Shown: positions 1 to 6,266 of the stretch, in pieces | How the letters are laid out: the number at the start of each line of letters is the position of its first letter | Numbering within the stretch: the first letter of the stretch is position 1 | Assembly (NCBI GenBank): GCA_905208975.1 | Contig: CAJLRE010000060.1 | Location: 1-9,877 of the forward strand | Length of the DNA stretch: 9,877 nucleotides | Reading direction: 5' to 3' | From: an uncultured Collinsella sp. | GTDB taxonomy: Bacteria; Actinomycetota; Coriobacteriia; Coriobacteriales; Coriobacteriaceae | Translations under genes and position numbers: made by a program | Notes under the pieces: model-generated | Told to the model about the DNA's origin: nothing | Seen by the model: the letters and a program-made list of their open reading frames with translations, nothing else | The model's database searches: none

Positions 1-12
1 CTGCATTGGCCG

Positions 13-42
13 TTTACCGCAACCTTAGCTCTCAGCTAATGA
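13..42 (+). promoter_or_regulatory. Candidate promoter of the FxLYD-HTH-kinase unit
   Basis: A TTTACC (13-18) and a TAATGA (37-42) stand 18 bp apart and would start transcription near base 49. That would place the inverted repeat at 54-107 at the very 5' end of the mRNA. A small palindrome, TTAGCT-ctc-AGCTAA (25-39), sits in the spacer and overlaps the -10, so it could be an operator. Both hexamers are imperfect, and the upstream gene is outside the window, so the unit could also be read through from there. Confidence 0.3.
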
Positions 43-49
43 ATTCAAG

Positions 50-110
50 TTCAATCCTTCCTACGATGTGCTGTGTGCCGGCACGGTAGCCGGATCGTAG
101 GAAGGATGAA
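50..110 (+). promoter_or_regulatory. 5' UTR hairpin that buries the SD of the first gene
   Basis: Bases 54-67 (ATCCTTCCTACGAT) and 94-107 (ATCGTAGGAAGGAT) are perfect 14-bp reverse complements. Bases 50-52 and 108-110 extend the stem past a single bulged A at 53. The 26-nt apical region can form a second short helix (CCGGC 78-82 with GCCGG 89-93). The SD of the next gene (AGGAAGGA, 99-106) lies wholly in the 3' arm, so the folded RNA should block translation initiation. The geometry suggests translational control, such as a thermosensor or a protein- or ligand-controlled hairpin. It could instead be a DNA operator. No known riboswitch class is recognised. Confidence 0.6.
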
Positions 111-112
111 TA

Positions 113-556
113 ATGGCAAAAGAGGGAAAGAAGCCGATCGGCAAGATTGTCCTAGGCATCATCGTGGTGCTGGTTATCGTCGGTGCCGTGGGCTCTATGG
201 GCGGCAACTCAACCGATTCGTCTGCGAGCGATTCGGCAAAACCTGCCGAGATGACACAGCAGGCTGAGGAGCAAAAAGAACCGCAAGAACCGTATACCAT
301 TGCTGACGAGGCTGAAGACACTTCCAATCAGTTTACCTATAAGATCACGGGCACGCTGACCAATAACACGGACAAGGAAAAGAGCTACATTCAGATTGAG
401 TATGTTCTGTATGATGCCGATGGCAACCAGGTTGGAACGGCTCTTGCAAACACCAATCATCTGAAGGCGGGCGGCTCCTGGAAGTTCGAGGCGCTGGGTA
501 CGGTGTCTCCCGACCAGGTTGCTAGCTGGGAGCGTTCGGACGTAAGCGGTTTCTAG
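113..556 (+). CDS. Membrane-anchored FxLYD-domain protein
   Basis: This 147-residue protein has a short basic N-terminus (MAKEGKKPIGK) and one hydrophobic segment at about residues 11-30. A low-complexity Ser/Asp/Gln/Glu linker follows (about 33-65), then a single extracytoplasmic domain. The segment around residues 72-125 has the FxLYD pattern: ITGTLTNNT, then IQIEYVLYDADGNQVGTA, then a conserved WKFEALG end. FxLYD domains are small beta-sandwich modules of Gram-positive surface proteins and have no known catalytic activity. The ATG has a strong SD (AGGAAGGA) six bases upstream, held in the 50-110 hairpin. The next gene starts 33 bp downstream in the same direction, so co-transcription with the HTH protein and kinase is likely. 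A sensing or surface role is inference. Confidence 0.8.
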   Translation: MAKEGKKPIGKIVLGIIVVLVIVGAVGSMGGNSTDSSASDSAKPAEMTQQAEEQKEPQEPYTIADEAEDTSNQFTYKITGTLTNNTDKEKSYIQIEYVLYDADGNQVGTALANTNHLKAGGSWKFEALGTVSPDQVASWERSDVSGF

Positions 557-588
557 CATGTTGCATGCACTGGGGGAGGTGAAGTCGT

Positions 589-1101
589 ATGCCCGATAAA
601 AAGCTGACCGAGGAGTTGCTCAACGAGCTTCTCGATGCGCCGAACATCGATGGCTATATCAGGGAGCACGACTTTGCCGCCCCGTCGCTTTCGGACTATC
701 TGAAGCAGCTGCTGCAGGAAAAGGGCTTGGAGCGTTCGCGCGTGGTTCGTATGGCCGATCTCAATGAGACCTTTGGCTATCAGATCTTTACTGGTGCGCG
801 TCACCCGAGTCGCAATAAGGTGCTGCAGATTGCCTTTGCGATGGCGCTGACGCTCAAAGAGACCAACCGTGCGCTGACGGCTGCCGGGGTAAGCGTCCTT
901 AACTGCAAGGATCGCCGTGATGCGATTATCATCTTTTGCATCGATCGCGGGTGTAGCCTCCAAAAGGTCAACGAGGAGCTGTATCGCTTTGGCGAGGAGA
1001 CGGTGAGTTGGCGGCTGATATCTGAGCCGGCGGAGCTGCCGAACAACGATGCAAACGAACGGGGCGCGGATGCCATGGGGTGTCTGCGCCCTGCGCTATG
1101 A
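589..1101 (+). CDS. XRE-like helix-turn-helix protein paired with a kinase
   Basis: This is a 170-residue soluble protein. Residues about 33-101 form a helical domain resembling XRE-type HTH proteins: SLSDYLKQLLQEKGL, then a helix ending NETFGYQIFTGARHPSR, then KVLQIAFAMALTL and ETNRALTAAGV. A second conserved block follows (about 105-140), with DRRDAIIIFCIDRG and VNEELYRFGEE. From memory, small HTH proteins of this type often precede serine/threonine kinase genes in Firmicutes and Coriobacteriia. A very strong SD (GGGGGAGGTGA, 572-582) fixes the ATG. The stop TGA overlaps the likely ATG of the kinase as ATGA, so translation of the two is probably coupled. It may be a regulator or a substrate of the kinase. 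The last 25 or so residues look poorly conserved. Confidence 0.7.
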   Translation: MPDKKLTEELLNELLDAPNIDGYIREHDFAAPSLSDYLKQLLQEKGLERSRVVRMADLNETFGYQIFTGARHPSRNKVLQIAFAMALTLKETNRALTAAGVSVLNCKDRRDAIIIFCIDRGCSLQKVNEELYRFGEETVSWRLISEPAELPNNDANERGADAMGCLRPAL

Positions 1102-2489
1102 TGGAGGCTATGGATACTCAGACCCCAACATATCCCGATGACGAGCTGACCGCAGCGCTTGCCGAGCACCTGGCGTCGCTCGATCGCGACGACAGCTATC
1201 GCGTGGAGCGTGTACTTAAGCGCTCGTCCGTTGAAACAACTGAGCTCGTGTACTTTGAAGGAACCGGCGGTGGTTCGCTCGGCCCCTTTGTCCGTAAACG
1301 CATCGATGCTTCGGCTCAAATCGGCGGGGCATACGAGCGTCTGTTTGCCGCTCAACGGGCGGGCAGGCGTTTTGAGCACCTGCCCAGAATCGTCGATTGC
1401 CGTCGTGTGGGCGACGAGCTTAACGTGGTTATGGAATATATCGAAGGAGAGACGCTCGGGGTGCTGGTGGACCGTCTGGGAGCCACCCCCGATTATGCAT
1501 GTGAATTGTATCCTGCCCTTTGCGACGCCGTGGGCGAGCTCCATGCCGGTTTTGCAATGGCGGGGGAGACGTCGGCGCCGGTGATCCATCGCGACCTCAA
1601 GCCATCGAATATCATCGTGACAGGTGCGAGCCGTACGCTCGATGAGGGCCTGACGTTTTCATCGCTGGTGATTATCGACTTGGTGATCGCGCGCGTATGG
1701 CGCGATGGCGCCGATGCCGACACCGTCAAGTTTGGCACGCGACCCTATGCGCCGCCCGAGCAGTATGGGTTTGGGCAGACGAGTGTGCGCAGCGACGTCT
1801 ACGCACTTGGCGCCCTGTTGTTCTTCTGCTTGACGGGAATCGACCCTAAACCAGGGCTCGACATGCGCGAGCAATGCGAGGCGCGTGGCATTCCCACTCC
1901 ACTTTCCGATGTCATCTGCATGTCGATGGCGCTCGACCCGGCTAAGCGTTTTGCGAGTGCGGAAGCGTTGGGACGGGCTACGCGCGCGGCATACGATCTG
2001 AGTCGCCCCGTGCGGCCTCCTGCGCCTGCGCCTGTCCGTACTCCGGCCTCGGAGACGGTGTTGACGCCCCAAGGGCTCCAGAACCCCGCAGGGCTTCCTA
2101 GGCCTGCCGCCTCCGCTGCATGCGGTCTGCTCTCTCGCGTTCCGGAGTCTCTGGGGCGCATTTGGAATACGCTTGTCTGCTTCTCGCTACTTGTGTTCTT
2201 TGCCGGAAGTCACTTTGCCGTCTTTCACCCCACGGGAGCAAACCAAGGCTACCCGACGTGGCTTCTCATAATCGAGTATTTTTTCTTTGTTGATGGCCTT
2301 ATGGTGCTTATGCATTTTGCGCTGCTCGATAAGCGCCGTCTTCGTCGGCGATTCGTACTGCTCGACAGCTATCGCGGCAAGAAACTCGCGAAACTCTGGC
2401 TCAAGGCATTGGGTGTGCTGCTCCTATGCATGATCGTCATAGTCGCGGTTGCCAATGCGACCGGCGTCGTCGATACCTCCGCTACCTAA
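1098..2489 (+). CDS. Membrane-attached Ser/Thr protein kinase homologue
   Basis: With the ATG at 1098 the protein has 463 residues. In-frame starts at 1080 (GTG), 1101 and 1110 are possible. I chose 1098 because it overlaps the previous stop, although no strong SD is visible. The kinase fold spans about residues 34-300: a likely ATP lysine K67 (FVRKRID), a candidate alpha-C glutamate E80, a hinge near VVMEYIEGETL, the catalytic loop HRDLKPSN (164-171), an activation-segment end PPEQ, and SDVYALG. Two features differ from typical kinases: there is no clear glycine-rich loop, and DFG is replaced by DLV (194-196), keeping the Mg-binding aspartate. A Pro/Ala-rich linker (303-340) leads to three hydrophobic segments (about 355-377, 387-410, 434-453). 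It therefore lacks the usual single helix with extracellular PASTA repeats. A phosphotransfer role is likely but unproven. Confidence 0.85.
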   Translation: MMEAMDTQTPTYPDDELTAALAEHLASLDRDDSYRVERVLKRSSVETTELVYFEGTGGGSLGPFVRKRIDASAQIGGAYERLFAAQRAGRRFEHLPRIVDCRRVGDELNVVMEYIEGETLGVLVDRLGATPDYACELYPALCDAVGELHAGFAMAGETSAPVIHRDLKPSNIIVTGASRTLDEGLTFSSLVIIDLVIARVWRDGADADTVKFGTRPYAPPEQYGFGQTSVRSDVYALGALLFFCLTGIDPKPGLDMREQCEARGIPTPLSDVICMSMALDPAKRFASAEALGRATRAAYDLSRPVRPPAPAPVRTPASETVLTPQGLQNPAGLPRPAASAACGLLSRVPESLGRIWNTLVCFSLLVFFAGSHFAVFHPTGANQGYPTWLLIIEYFFFVDGLMVLMHFALLDKRRLRRRFVLLDSYRGKKLAKLWLKALGVLLLCMIVIVAVANATGVVDTSAT

Positions 2490-2493
2490 AAGA

Positions 2494-2516
2494 AAAGGGC
2501 CCCATTGGGGCCCTTT
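2494..2516. terminator. Shared convergent terminator (kinase / wall protein)
   Basis: A perfect 10-bp stem, AAAGGGCCCC (2494-2503) and GGGGCCCTTT (2507-2516), with a 3-nt loop lies between the two convergent stop codons. On the - strand the stem is followed by a T-rich run (TTTTCTTTT), a good intrinsic terminator for the wall protein gene. On the + strand only TTT follows, so it would stop kinase transcription less efficiently. Confidence 0.85.
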
Positions 2517-2526
2517 GCAGTTGCAC

Positions 2527-3660
2527 CTAGATGCGGTTCATCTGAGTGGCGACTTTGTTGTACCAGTCCTGCCACGTGGGCGGGCAGTACTTTTTGGCCG
2601 CTGCCGGGGTAAGGGTGGAGCCGTAGTTGGCGCCCAGATAGGCAACGTGAGCGGAGATGCCCTCGCTCCAGCTGCCAAAGCTGCGCCAACCGCCGCCACG
2701 GGCACTCCAGCCCCAGGCGTTGTAAGAATTGGCGCAATAAGCACCCTTGGTGCTCTCGATGCAGGCGATGGCGGGGGACCAACGGGGGTCGACACCGGTA
2801 TTCCAAGCGGCGACGGCAAAGTTATAGCCCTGGCCTGCCATGGGGGAGCCGGCGAGATAATTGTCGATGCGGCTCGTCCACTCATTAATGAACGAATCGT
2901 AATCGGAACTACCGGTATTGGAGTTGTTCACCGTGGTGTCTATGGTGGTGTTGGTGTTGGTGGCCTGGCTGCTGGAATTGCCGCCGCTTACGCCCTCGCC
3001 CGAGAGCTTCTCGGCGGCAGCGGCCTTATCGGCCTCAAGCTTGGCAAGCTCGGCGGCATTTTCCTGCTCGGCTTTTGCCTGCGCCTCGCTGCGGAGCTGC
3101 TGGGCCTGCGCCAGCGCATCCTCGGCGTTTTTCTGCTCTGCCTCAAGCTGTGACTTGGCCTGCTGGAGCTCGGCCTTGTTCTGCTCGAGTTCGGTTTGCA
3201 TATTATTGAGCTCTTCGATCTCGTCGACGCTCGAGCTCGTGATCTGGTTGGTGTATTTGCAGGTCGTGATGAACTCACCCAGGCTCTGCGCATTGACCAG
3301 GAAGCTCACGATGGGATTGGTGCCTTTCTGATACTTGTACAGATCGCGCATGGCGGAGCTTGCCTTGGCCTGCTGCTCGGGAAGTTTAGCCTCGATTTCC
3401 TCGATGCTTGCCTCATTGGAGTCAATCTGCTTTTGCAGGTCATCGAGTTTGGTGCGGGCGTCGTTGTAGGCGCTCGTGGCGGCTTCGATCTTCTGCTGGG
3501 CTGCGGAAAGCTGGTCCTGCGTTGCCTGCGAGGCGGCATACGCCGCAACGGGGGAGAGCATCGGCGTGGCCGTCAGCGCAACGGCGAGCGCGGCGCTCGT
3601 GATGATACGAGCCGGCTTCGACGCAATGAGCGCTGCGGTGCGATGATTCGAATGCTGCAT
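2527..3660 (-). CDS. Secreted CwlO-like coiled-coil protein with lysozyme-like C-terminus
   Basis: The protein has 377 residues from the ATG at 3660, which has an AGAGGGA SD four bases upstream. A TTG at 3675 would add five residues but overlaps that SD. Residues 1-42 form a signal peptide with a likely cleavage after AYA (41-43). Residues about 45-112 and 140-220 are heptad-rich coiled coils separated by a short hydrophobic hinge (GTNPIVSFLVNAQSLGEF), the layout of CwlO/PcsB-type N-terminal domains. A Ser/Thr/Asn linker (about 222-252) precedes a C-terminal domain (about 253-377) with SPAIACIES, where E302 is a candidate acid, then NAWGW, a Gly/Trp-rich stretch and a final PPTWQDWYNKV. This resembles lysozyme-like or glucosaminidase-type domains, not NlpC/P60 or CHAP. 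It probably cleaves or senses peptidoglycan; exact bond specificity is unknown. Confidence 0.8.
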   Translation of the reverse strand: MQHSNHRTAALIASKPARIITSAALAVALTATPMLSPVAAYAASQATQDQLSAAQQKIEAATSAYNDARTKLDDLQKQIDSNEASIEEIEAKLPEQQAKASSAMRDLYKYQKGTNPIVSFLVNAQSLGEFITTCKYTNQITSSSVDEIEELNNMQTELEQNKAELQQAKSQLEAEQKNAEDALAQAQQLRSEAQAKAEQENAAELAKLEADKAAAAEKLSGEGVSGGNSSSQATNTNTTIDTTVNNSNTGSSDYDSFINEWTSRIDNYLAGSPMAGQGYNFAVAAWNTGVDPRWSPAIACIESTKGAYCANSYNAWGWSARGGGWRSFGSWSEGISAHVAYLGANYGSTLTPAAAKKYCPPTWQDWYNKVATQMNRI

Positions 3661-3721
3661 CCAGTCCCTCTGCAATCAATCGTAGGTTATGGTTCGAACG
3701 GTATTCTACTACTGCTTTCGA

Positions 3722-3769
3722 CCTCAACTTGAACCTTAAAGGTTCCAAAGGGTCAAGTTGAACTTGAGG
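3722..3769. promoter_or_regulatory. Cluster of palindromic operator-like sites in a divergent region
   Basis: The intergenic region from 3661 to 4052 has no gene. Its left part holds TCAACTTGAA (3724-3733), a 6-1-6 palindrome AACCTT-A-AAGGTT (3732-3744), and a 7-1-7 palindrome TCAAGTT-G-AACTTGA (3753-3767). The ends CCTCAA (3722) and TTGAGG (3769) make the whole 48 bp imperfectly symmetrical. A related TTCAACTTTAA lies at 3818-3828. The elements resemble MerR/SoxR-type operators (compare CCTCAAGTT-AACTTGAGG), but no such regulator is encoded in the window. On the - strand, TTCAAG (3733-3728) and TAGAAT (3708-3703), 19 bp apart, are a possible promoter for the wall protein gene, overlapped by the first site. 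Confidence 0.5.
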
Positions 3770-3836
3770 CTTTGGCTTTGACCTGCAGTTATGATGAATT
3801 GTTGAGAAACCATAGAGTTCAACTTTAACGTTACGG

Positions 3837-3859
3837 AACCCTGTCGAGAGGGTTTTTTT
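3837..3859 (+). terminator. Orphan intrinsic terminator upstream of the ATP-grasp gene
   Basis: A 6-bp stem AACCCT (3837-3842) and AGGGTT (3849-3854) with a 6-nt loop runs directly into seven T residues (3853-3859). No + strand gene ends nearby: the kinase ends 1.3 kb earlier at its own terminator. It must end either a short leader or a small RNA beginning in the 3770-3830 area. A TATGAT at 3790-3795 could be a -10, but no -35 stands at normal spacing. Confidence 0.6.
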
Positions 3860-3965
3860 ATCAAAAGTCGCCTCATGTGGGGTTTTGCAACTACAGGGTC
3901 CCATCACGGCGAGGGCGGATTTCATGCTGGACGATTACGTCGATTGCCATAGATACGGTGGAGCT

Positions 3966-3995
3966 TTGGGCGCCGGCGGCTTGGCACGCTAGAAT
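3966..3995 (+). promoter_or_regulatory. Probable promoter of the ATP-grasp and racemase genes
   Basis: TTGGGC (3966-3971) and TAGAAT (3990-3995), 18 bp apart, are the best sigma-70-type match in the region. They would start transcription near 4002, about 50 bases before the ATG at 4053. The site lies downstream of the orphan terminator at 3837-3859, so the two genes can be transcribed independently of it. Confidence 0.45.
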
Positions 3996-4052
3996 AAATC
4001 AGTTGCGCAAAGACCGCCCCGTTGTGTGGGCAGTTCATGATAGGAAGTTTCC

Positions 4053-5309
4053 ATGGCATTGCAGTTTACAGAGCGCGAGTTCATTCCCGTGCTGCTCGGT
4101 GGCGACATCAACGCCTATTCGGTGGCGCGCGCCTTCTATGAGGAGTACCAGGTCAAGAGTCTGGTCTTTGGCAAGTATCAGACGGGTCCCGCGTACCGCA
4201 GCCAGATTATCGACTACACGCCCAACGTGGATATCGATACCATGCCCGTGATGCTCAGGACCGTCAACGGCATTGCCCAAGCGCATGCCGATAAGACGAT
4301 TGTCCTTGTGGGCTGTGGCGATAACTATGTTGTCCTCGTGGCTCAGGCCAAGGATGCCCATGAGTTGGCGGATAACATCGTCGCGCCTTACGCTCCCTAT
4401 AGCATGCTTGAGCAGTGTCAGAAGAAGGAGATCTTCTACGAGCTGTGCGAGAAGCATGGCGTGCCCTATCCGCATACCTTTACCTTCACCATGGCGATGC
4501 TGAACGCCCAAGGCGAGGCGCCTGCCGAAGTGCTCGACCAGATCGATTTTCCCTACCCGATGATTCTGAAGCCTTCTGACGGCATCATGTGGTGGCAGCA
4601 CGAGTTCGAGGGCCAGAAAAAGGCCTATGAGATTGCCGACCGTGCCGAGCTGGAACAGGTCATTCGTGACTCGTATGCCAGCGGCTACACCGACGACCTG
4701 ATCTTGCAGGATCGCGTGCCCGGCAATGACGAGTACATGCGCGTGCTCACCAGTTATTCCGACCGCAACGGCAAGGTGCGCATGATGTGCCTGGGTCACG
4801 TGCTGCTCGAGGAGCATCAGCCTCACGGTGTCGGCAACCACGCCTGTATCATCACCGAGCCCAATGACGATCTCATGGGCGGCGTGCGCAAGTTGCTCGA
4901 GGACCTTCACTTTGTGGGCTATTCCAACTTTGACGTTAAGTACGACGAGCGCGACGGCTCGTTTAAGTTCTTCGATTTCAACACGCGCCAAGGTCGCAGC
5001 AACTACTACGTCACTAACAGCGGCTTTAACGTTGCCAAGTATGTGGTGGACGAGTATGTGTTCAACCGCCCGTTTGAGCCGGAGTTTGTGACGGCGCAGG
5101 ACGAGGCGCTGTGGATGGTCGTTCCCATGGGGGTCGTCGACAAGTACGTCAAGGATCCCGAGCTGCGCGCTAAGGTGCATCGCCTGGACAAGGAAGGCAA
5201 GGGCGCCGACCCTTCGTTTATGAAGGGCGACTTTGTCTTTAACCGCTGGCTGCGCATGTGGCACACCAAGCTGCGCCACTTTAAGCTGTTCAAGACGTAT
5301 TACAAGTAG
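4053..5309 (+). CDS. ATP-grasp carboxylate-amine ligase, D-aspartate ligase-like
   Basis: The protein has 418 residues, and the ATG has AGGAAG five bases upstream. The N-terminal block (FIPVLLGGDINAYSVARAFY) and the central and C-terminal ATP-grasp parts are colinear with what I remember of the E. faecium D-aspartate ligase Asl-fm. That enzyme joins the beta-carboxyl of D-Asp to the side-chain amine of residue 3 in the peptidoglycan precursor. Visible ATP-grasp features are K173 (YPMILKPSD), the hinge LILQDRVPGNDEYMRVL (about 216-232), RMMCLGH (243-249), NFDVKYD (292-298) and the metal-binding FFDFNTRQGRS (306-316). The downstream Asp/Glu racemase could supply D-Asp, and the divergent upstream gene is a wall hydrolase, so a cross-bridge role fits. 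Ligation of D-Glu or another D-amino acid cannot be excluded. Confidence 0.78.
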   Translation: MALQFTEREFIPVLLGGDINAYSVARAFYEEYQVKSLVFGKYQTGPAYRSQIIDYTPNVDIDTMPVMLRTVNGIAQAHADKTIVLVGCGDNYVVLVAQAKDAHELADNIVAPYAPYSMLEQCQKKEIFYELCEKHGVPYPHTFTFTMAMLNAQGEAPAEVLDQIDFPYPMILKPSDGIMWWQHEFEGQKKAYEIADRAELEQVIRDSYASGYTDDLILQDRVPGNDEYMRVLTSYSDRNGKVRMMCLGHVLLEEHQPHGVGNHACIITEPNDDLMGGVRKLLEDLHFVGYSNFDVKYDERDGSFKFFDFNTRQGRSNYYVTNSGFNVAKYVVDEYVFNRPFEPEFVTAQDEALWMVVPMGVVDKYVKDPELRAKVHRLDKEGKGADPSFMKGDFVFNRWLRMWHTKLRHFKLFKTYYK

Positions 5310-5318
5310 ATGAGTGCG

Positions 5319-5348
5319 GCGCCCGTCCGGTTTACATCGGGCGGGCGC
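5319..5348 (+). other. Intercistronic GC-rich stem-loop
   Basis: An 11-bp stem pairs GCGCCCGTCCG (5319-5329) with CGGGCGGGCGC (5338-5348), with one G-U pair and an 8-nt loop, in the 84-bp gap between the ligase and the racemase. No U-run follows, so it is not a normal intrinsic terminator. It may stabilise an mRNA end or tune the ratio of the two products. Confidence 0.5.
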
Positions 5349-5393
5349 GGGTATGATACGCGCAATTGCGCAAGCGTCACCAAGGAGGCGGCG

Positions 5394-6140
5394 ATGGAAA
5401 AGCTGGGAGTTATCGGCGGCATGGGCGCCGAGGCCACGTCGTATTACTACGACCAGGTGGTGCGCCATACGGCTGCTGCCTGCGATCAGGAACATATCGA
5501 CATGGTGGTGCTCTCCAAGTCGACCATGCCCGACCGCACGCTTGCCATTAAGACCGGCGAGCATGCCAAGCTGCTGGCGACCATGAAAGAGTGTGTCCAG
5601 GCACTCGAGTCGCTGGGCTGTGCGCACATTGCCATTCCCTGCAACACGTCGCACTACTTCTACGACCAGATCCAGTCGTTTACGAAGGTGCCGATTATCC
5701 ACATGCCGCGTGAGTCGGTGCGCTATGCCCTTGCGGGTGCGGTGATGGGGGAGTGCGAGTTCGACCCCAACCTGAGTATGCCGGCCGAGCCGGTGCACAA
5801 GATTGGCATTATGGGCACCGACGGAACCGTGGGCGCGGGCGTCTACGGCCGCGAATGCGAGGCTGCGGGTGTTGAGGTCGTCTATCCCAGCGAGAAACGT
5901 CAGAACGATGTGATGTCGCTTATCTACGATGATGTGAAGGCCGGACGTGAGCCCGATATGGATAAGTTCGACCGCGTGATGTGGGAGTTCGCCCGTAGCG
6001 GCTGCGACCGTGTCATTCTGGCCTGCACCGAGCTATCGGTGCTGCAGAAGTATCGAGAGATGCCCGAGATCACCCTCGATGCCATGGATGTCCTGGTGCG
6101 CGAATCCATCATCCGCAGCGGCGCTCCCTACCGCCTCTAG
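5394..6140 (+). CDS. Aspartate/glutamate racemase family protein
   Basis: The protein has 248 residues from the ATG at 5394, which has an ideal AAGGAGG (5382-5388) five bases upstream. The open frame extends further 5' but without an SD. It belongs to the PLP-independent two-cysteine Asp/Glu racemase family. The N-terminus is KLGVIGGMGAEAT, and the catalytic pair is C83 in IPCNTSH and C211 in LACTELSVL. MPDRT (45-49) and GTDGTVGAGVYG (141-152) are family-typical. Length matches aspartate racemases. It interconverts L- and D-aspartate (or glutamate) in the cytoplasm. Lying directly after a D-aspartate-ligase-like gene, it most likely supplies D-Asp for the peptidoglycan cross-bridge, as in the E. 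faecium gene pair. Substrate is inferred from context; glutamate racemase (MurI) is less likely given the opening motif. Confidence 0.85.
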   Translation: MEKLGVIGGMGAEATSYYYDQVVRHTAAACDQEHIDMVVLSKSTMPDRTLAIKTGEHAKLLATMKECVQALESLGCAHIAIPCNTSHYFYDQIQSFTKVPIIHMPRESVRYALAGAVMGECEFDPNLSMPAEPVHKIGIMGTDGTVGAGVYGRECEAAGVEVVYPSEKRQNDVMSLIYDDVKAGREPDMDKFDRVMWEFARSGCDRVILACTELSVLQKYREMPEITLDAMDVLVRESIIRSGAPYRL

Positions 6141-6146
6141 CTTCCG

Positions 6147-6182
6147 ACCTGCCAAAAAAGGGACAGGTTAATTTTGGTAGGT
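6147..6182 (+). repeat. REP-like hairpin containing GGGACAGGTTAAT
   Basis: ACCTGCCAAAA (6147-6157) pairs with TTTTGGTAGGT (6172-6182) with one G-U pair and a 14-nt loop, followed by TTTAT. The loop sequence AGGGACAGGTTAA is of a kind I recall as scattered intergenic repeats in Coriobacteriia and other genomes, often linked to REP-associated (Y1-type) transposases. It could also act as a first weak terminator after the racemase gene. Confidence 0.45.
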
Positions 6183-6200
6183 TTTATCTGGTGAAACAGT

Positions 6201-6238
6201 AAAGGCCTCGGCTCGTTTGGTGCGAGCCGAGGCCTTTT
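6201..6238. terminator. Bidirectional terminator between racemase and ecfT
   Basis: A perfect 15-bp stem, AAAGGCCTCGGCTCG (6201-6215) and CGAGCCGAGGCCTTT (6223-6237), has a 7-nt loop. It ends in TTTT on the + strand and TTT on the - strand, between two convergent genes. It should end the ligase/racemase transcript and the ECF operon transcript. Confidence 0.9.
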
Positions 6239-6266
6239 GCGTTGGGTGGTTGCTGTCGGTGGTGAA

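Noticed and set aside
801..1589. A 262-codon open frame on the - strand across the HTH and kinase genes
   Set aside because: Kinase catalytic motifs and the HTH frame on the + strand explain this DNA. The antisense product shows no motif.
2449..3153. A 234-codon open frame on the + strand with many Gly/Ala residues
   Set aside because: It lies antisense to the wall-protein gene, has low-complexity composition typical of a shadow frame, and has no SD. The - strand product has a clear signal peptide, coiled coils and a C-terminal domain.
3196..3732. A + strand frame running through the divergent promoter region
   Set aside because: Mostly antisense to the coiled-coil region of the wall protein. 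It has no SD and a Leu/Gly-rich shadow composition.
5310..5393. Longer N-terminus for the racemase, with a start right after the ligase stop
   Set aside because: The extension has no SD, crosses a GC stem-loop and is not part of the racemase fold. The ATG at 5394 has an ideal SD and starts the family motif KLGVIGGMG.
4035..5798. A 587-codon open frame on the - strand
   Set aside because: It is antisense to the ATP-grasp and racemase genes, both of which have strong family motifs and SDs. The His/Leu/Val-rich product has no recognisable domain, and such long antisense frames are common in GC-rich DNA.
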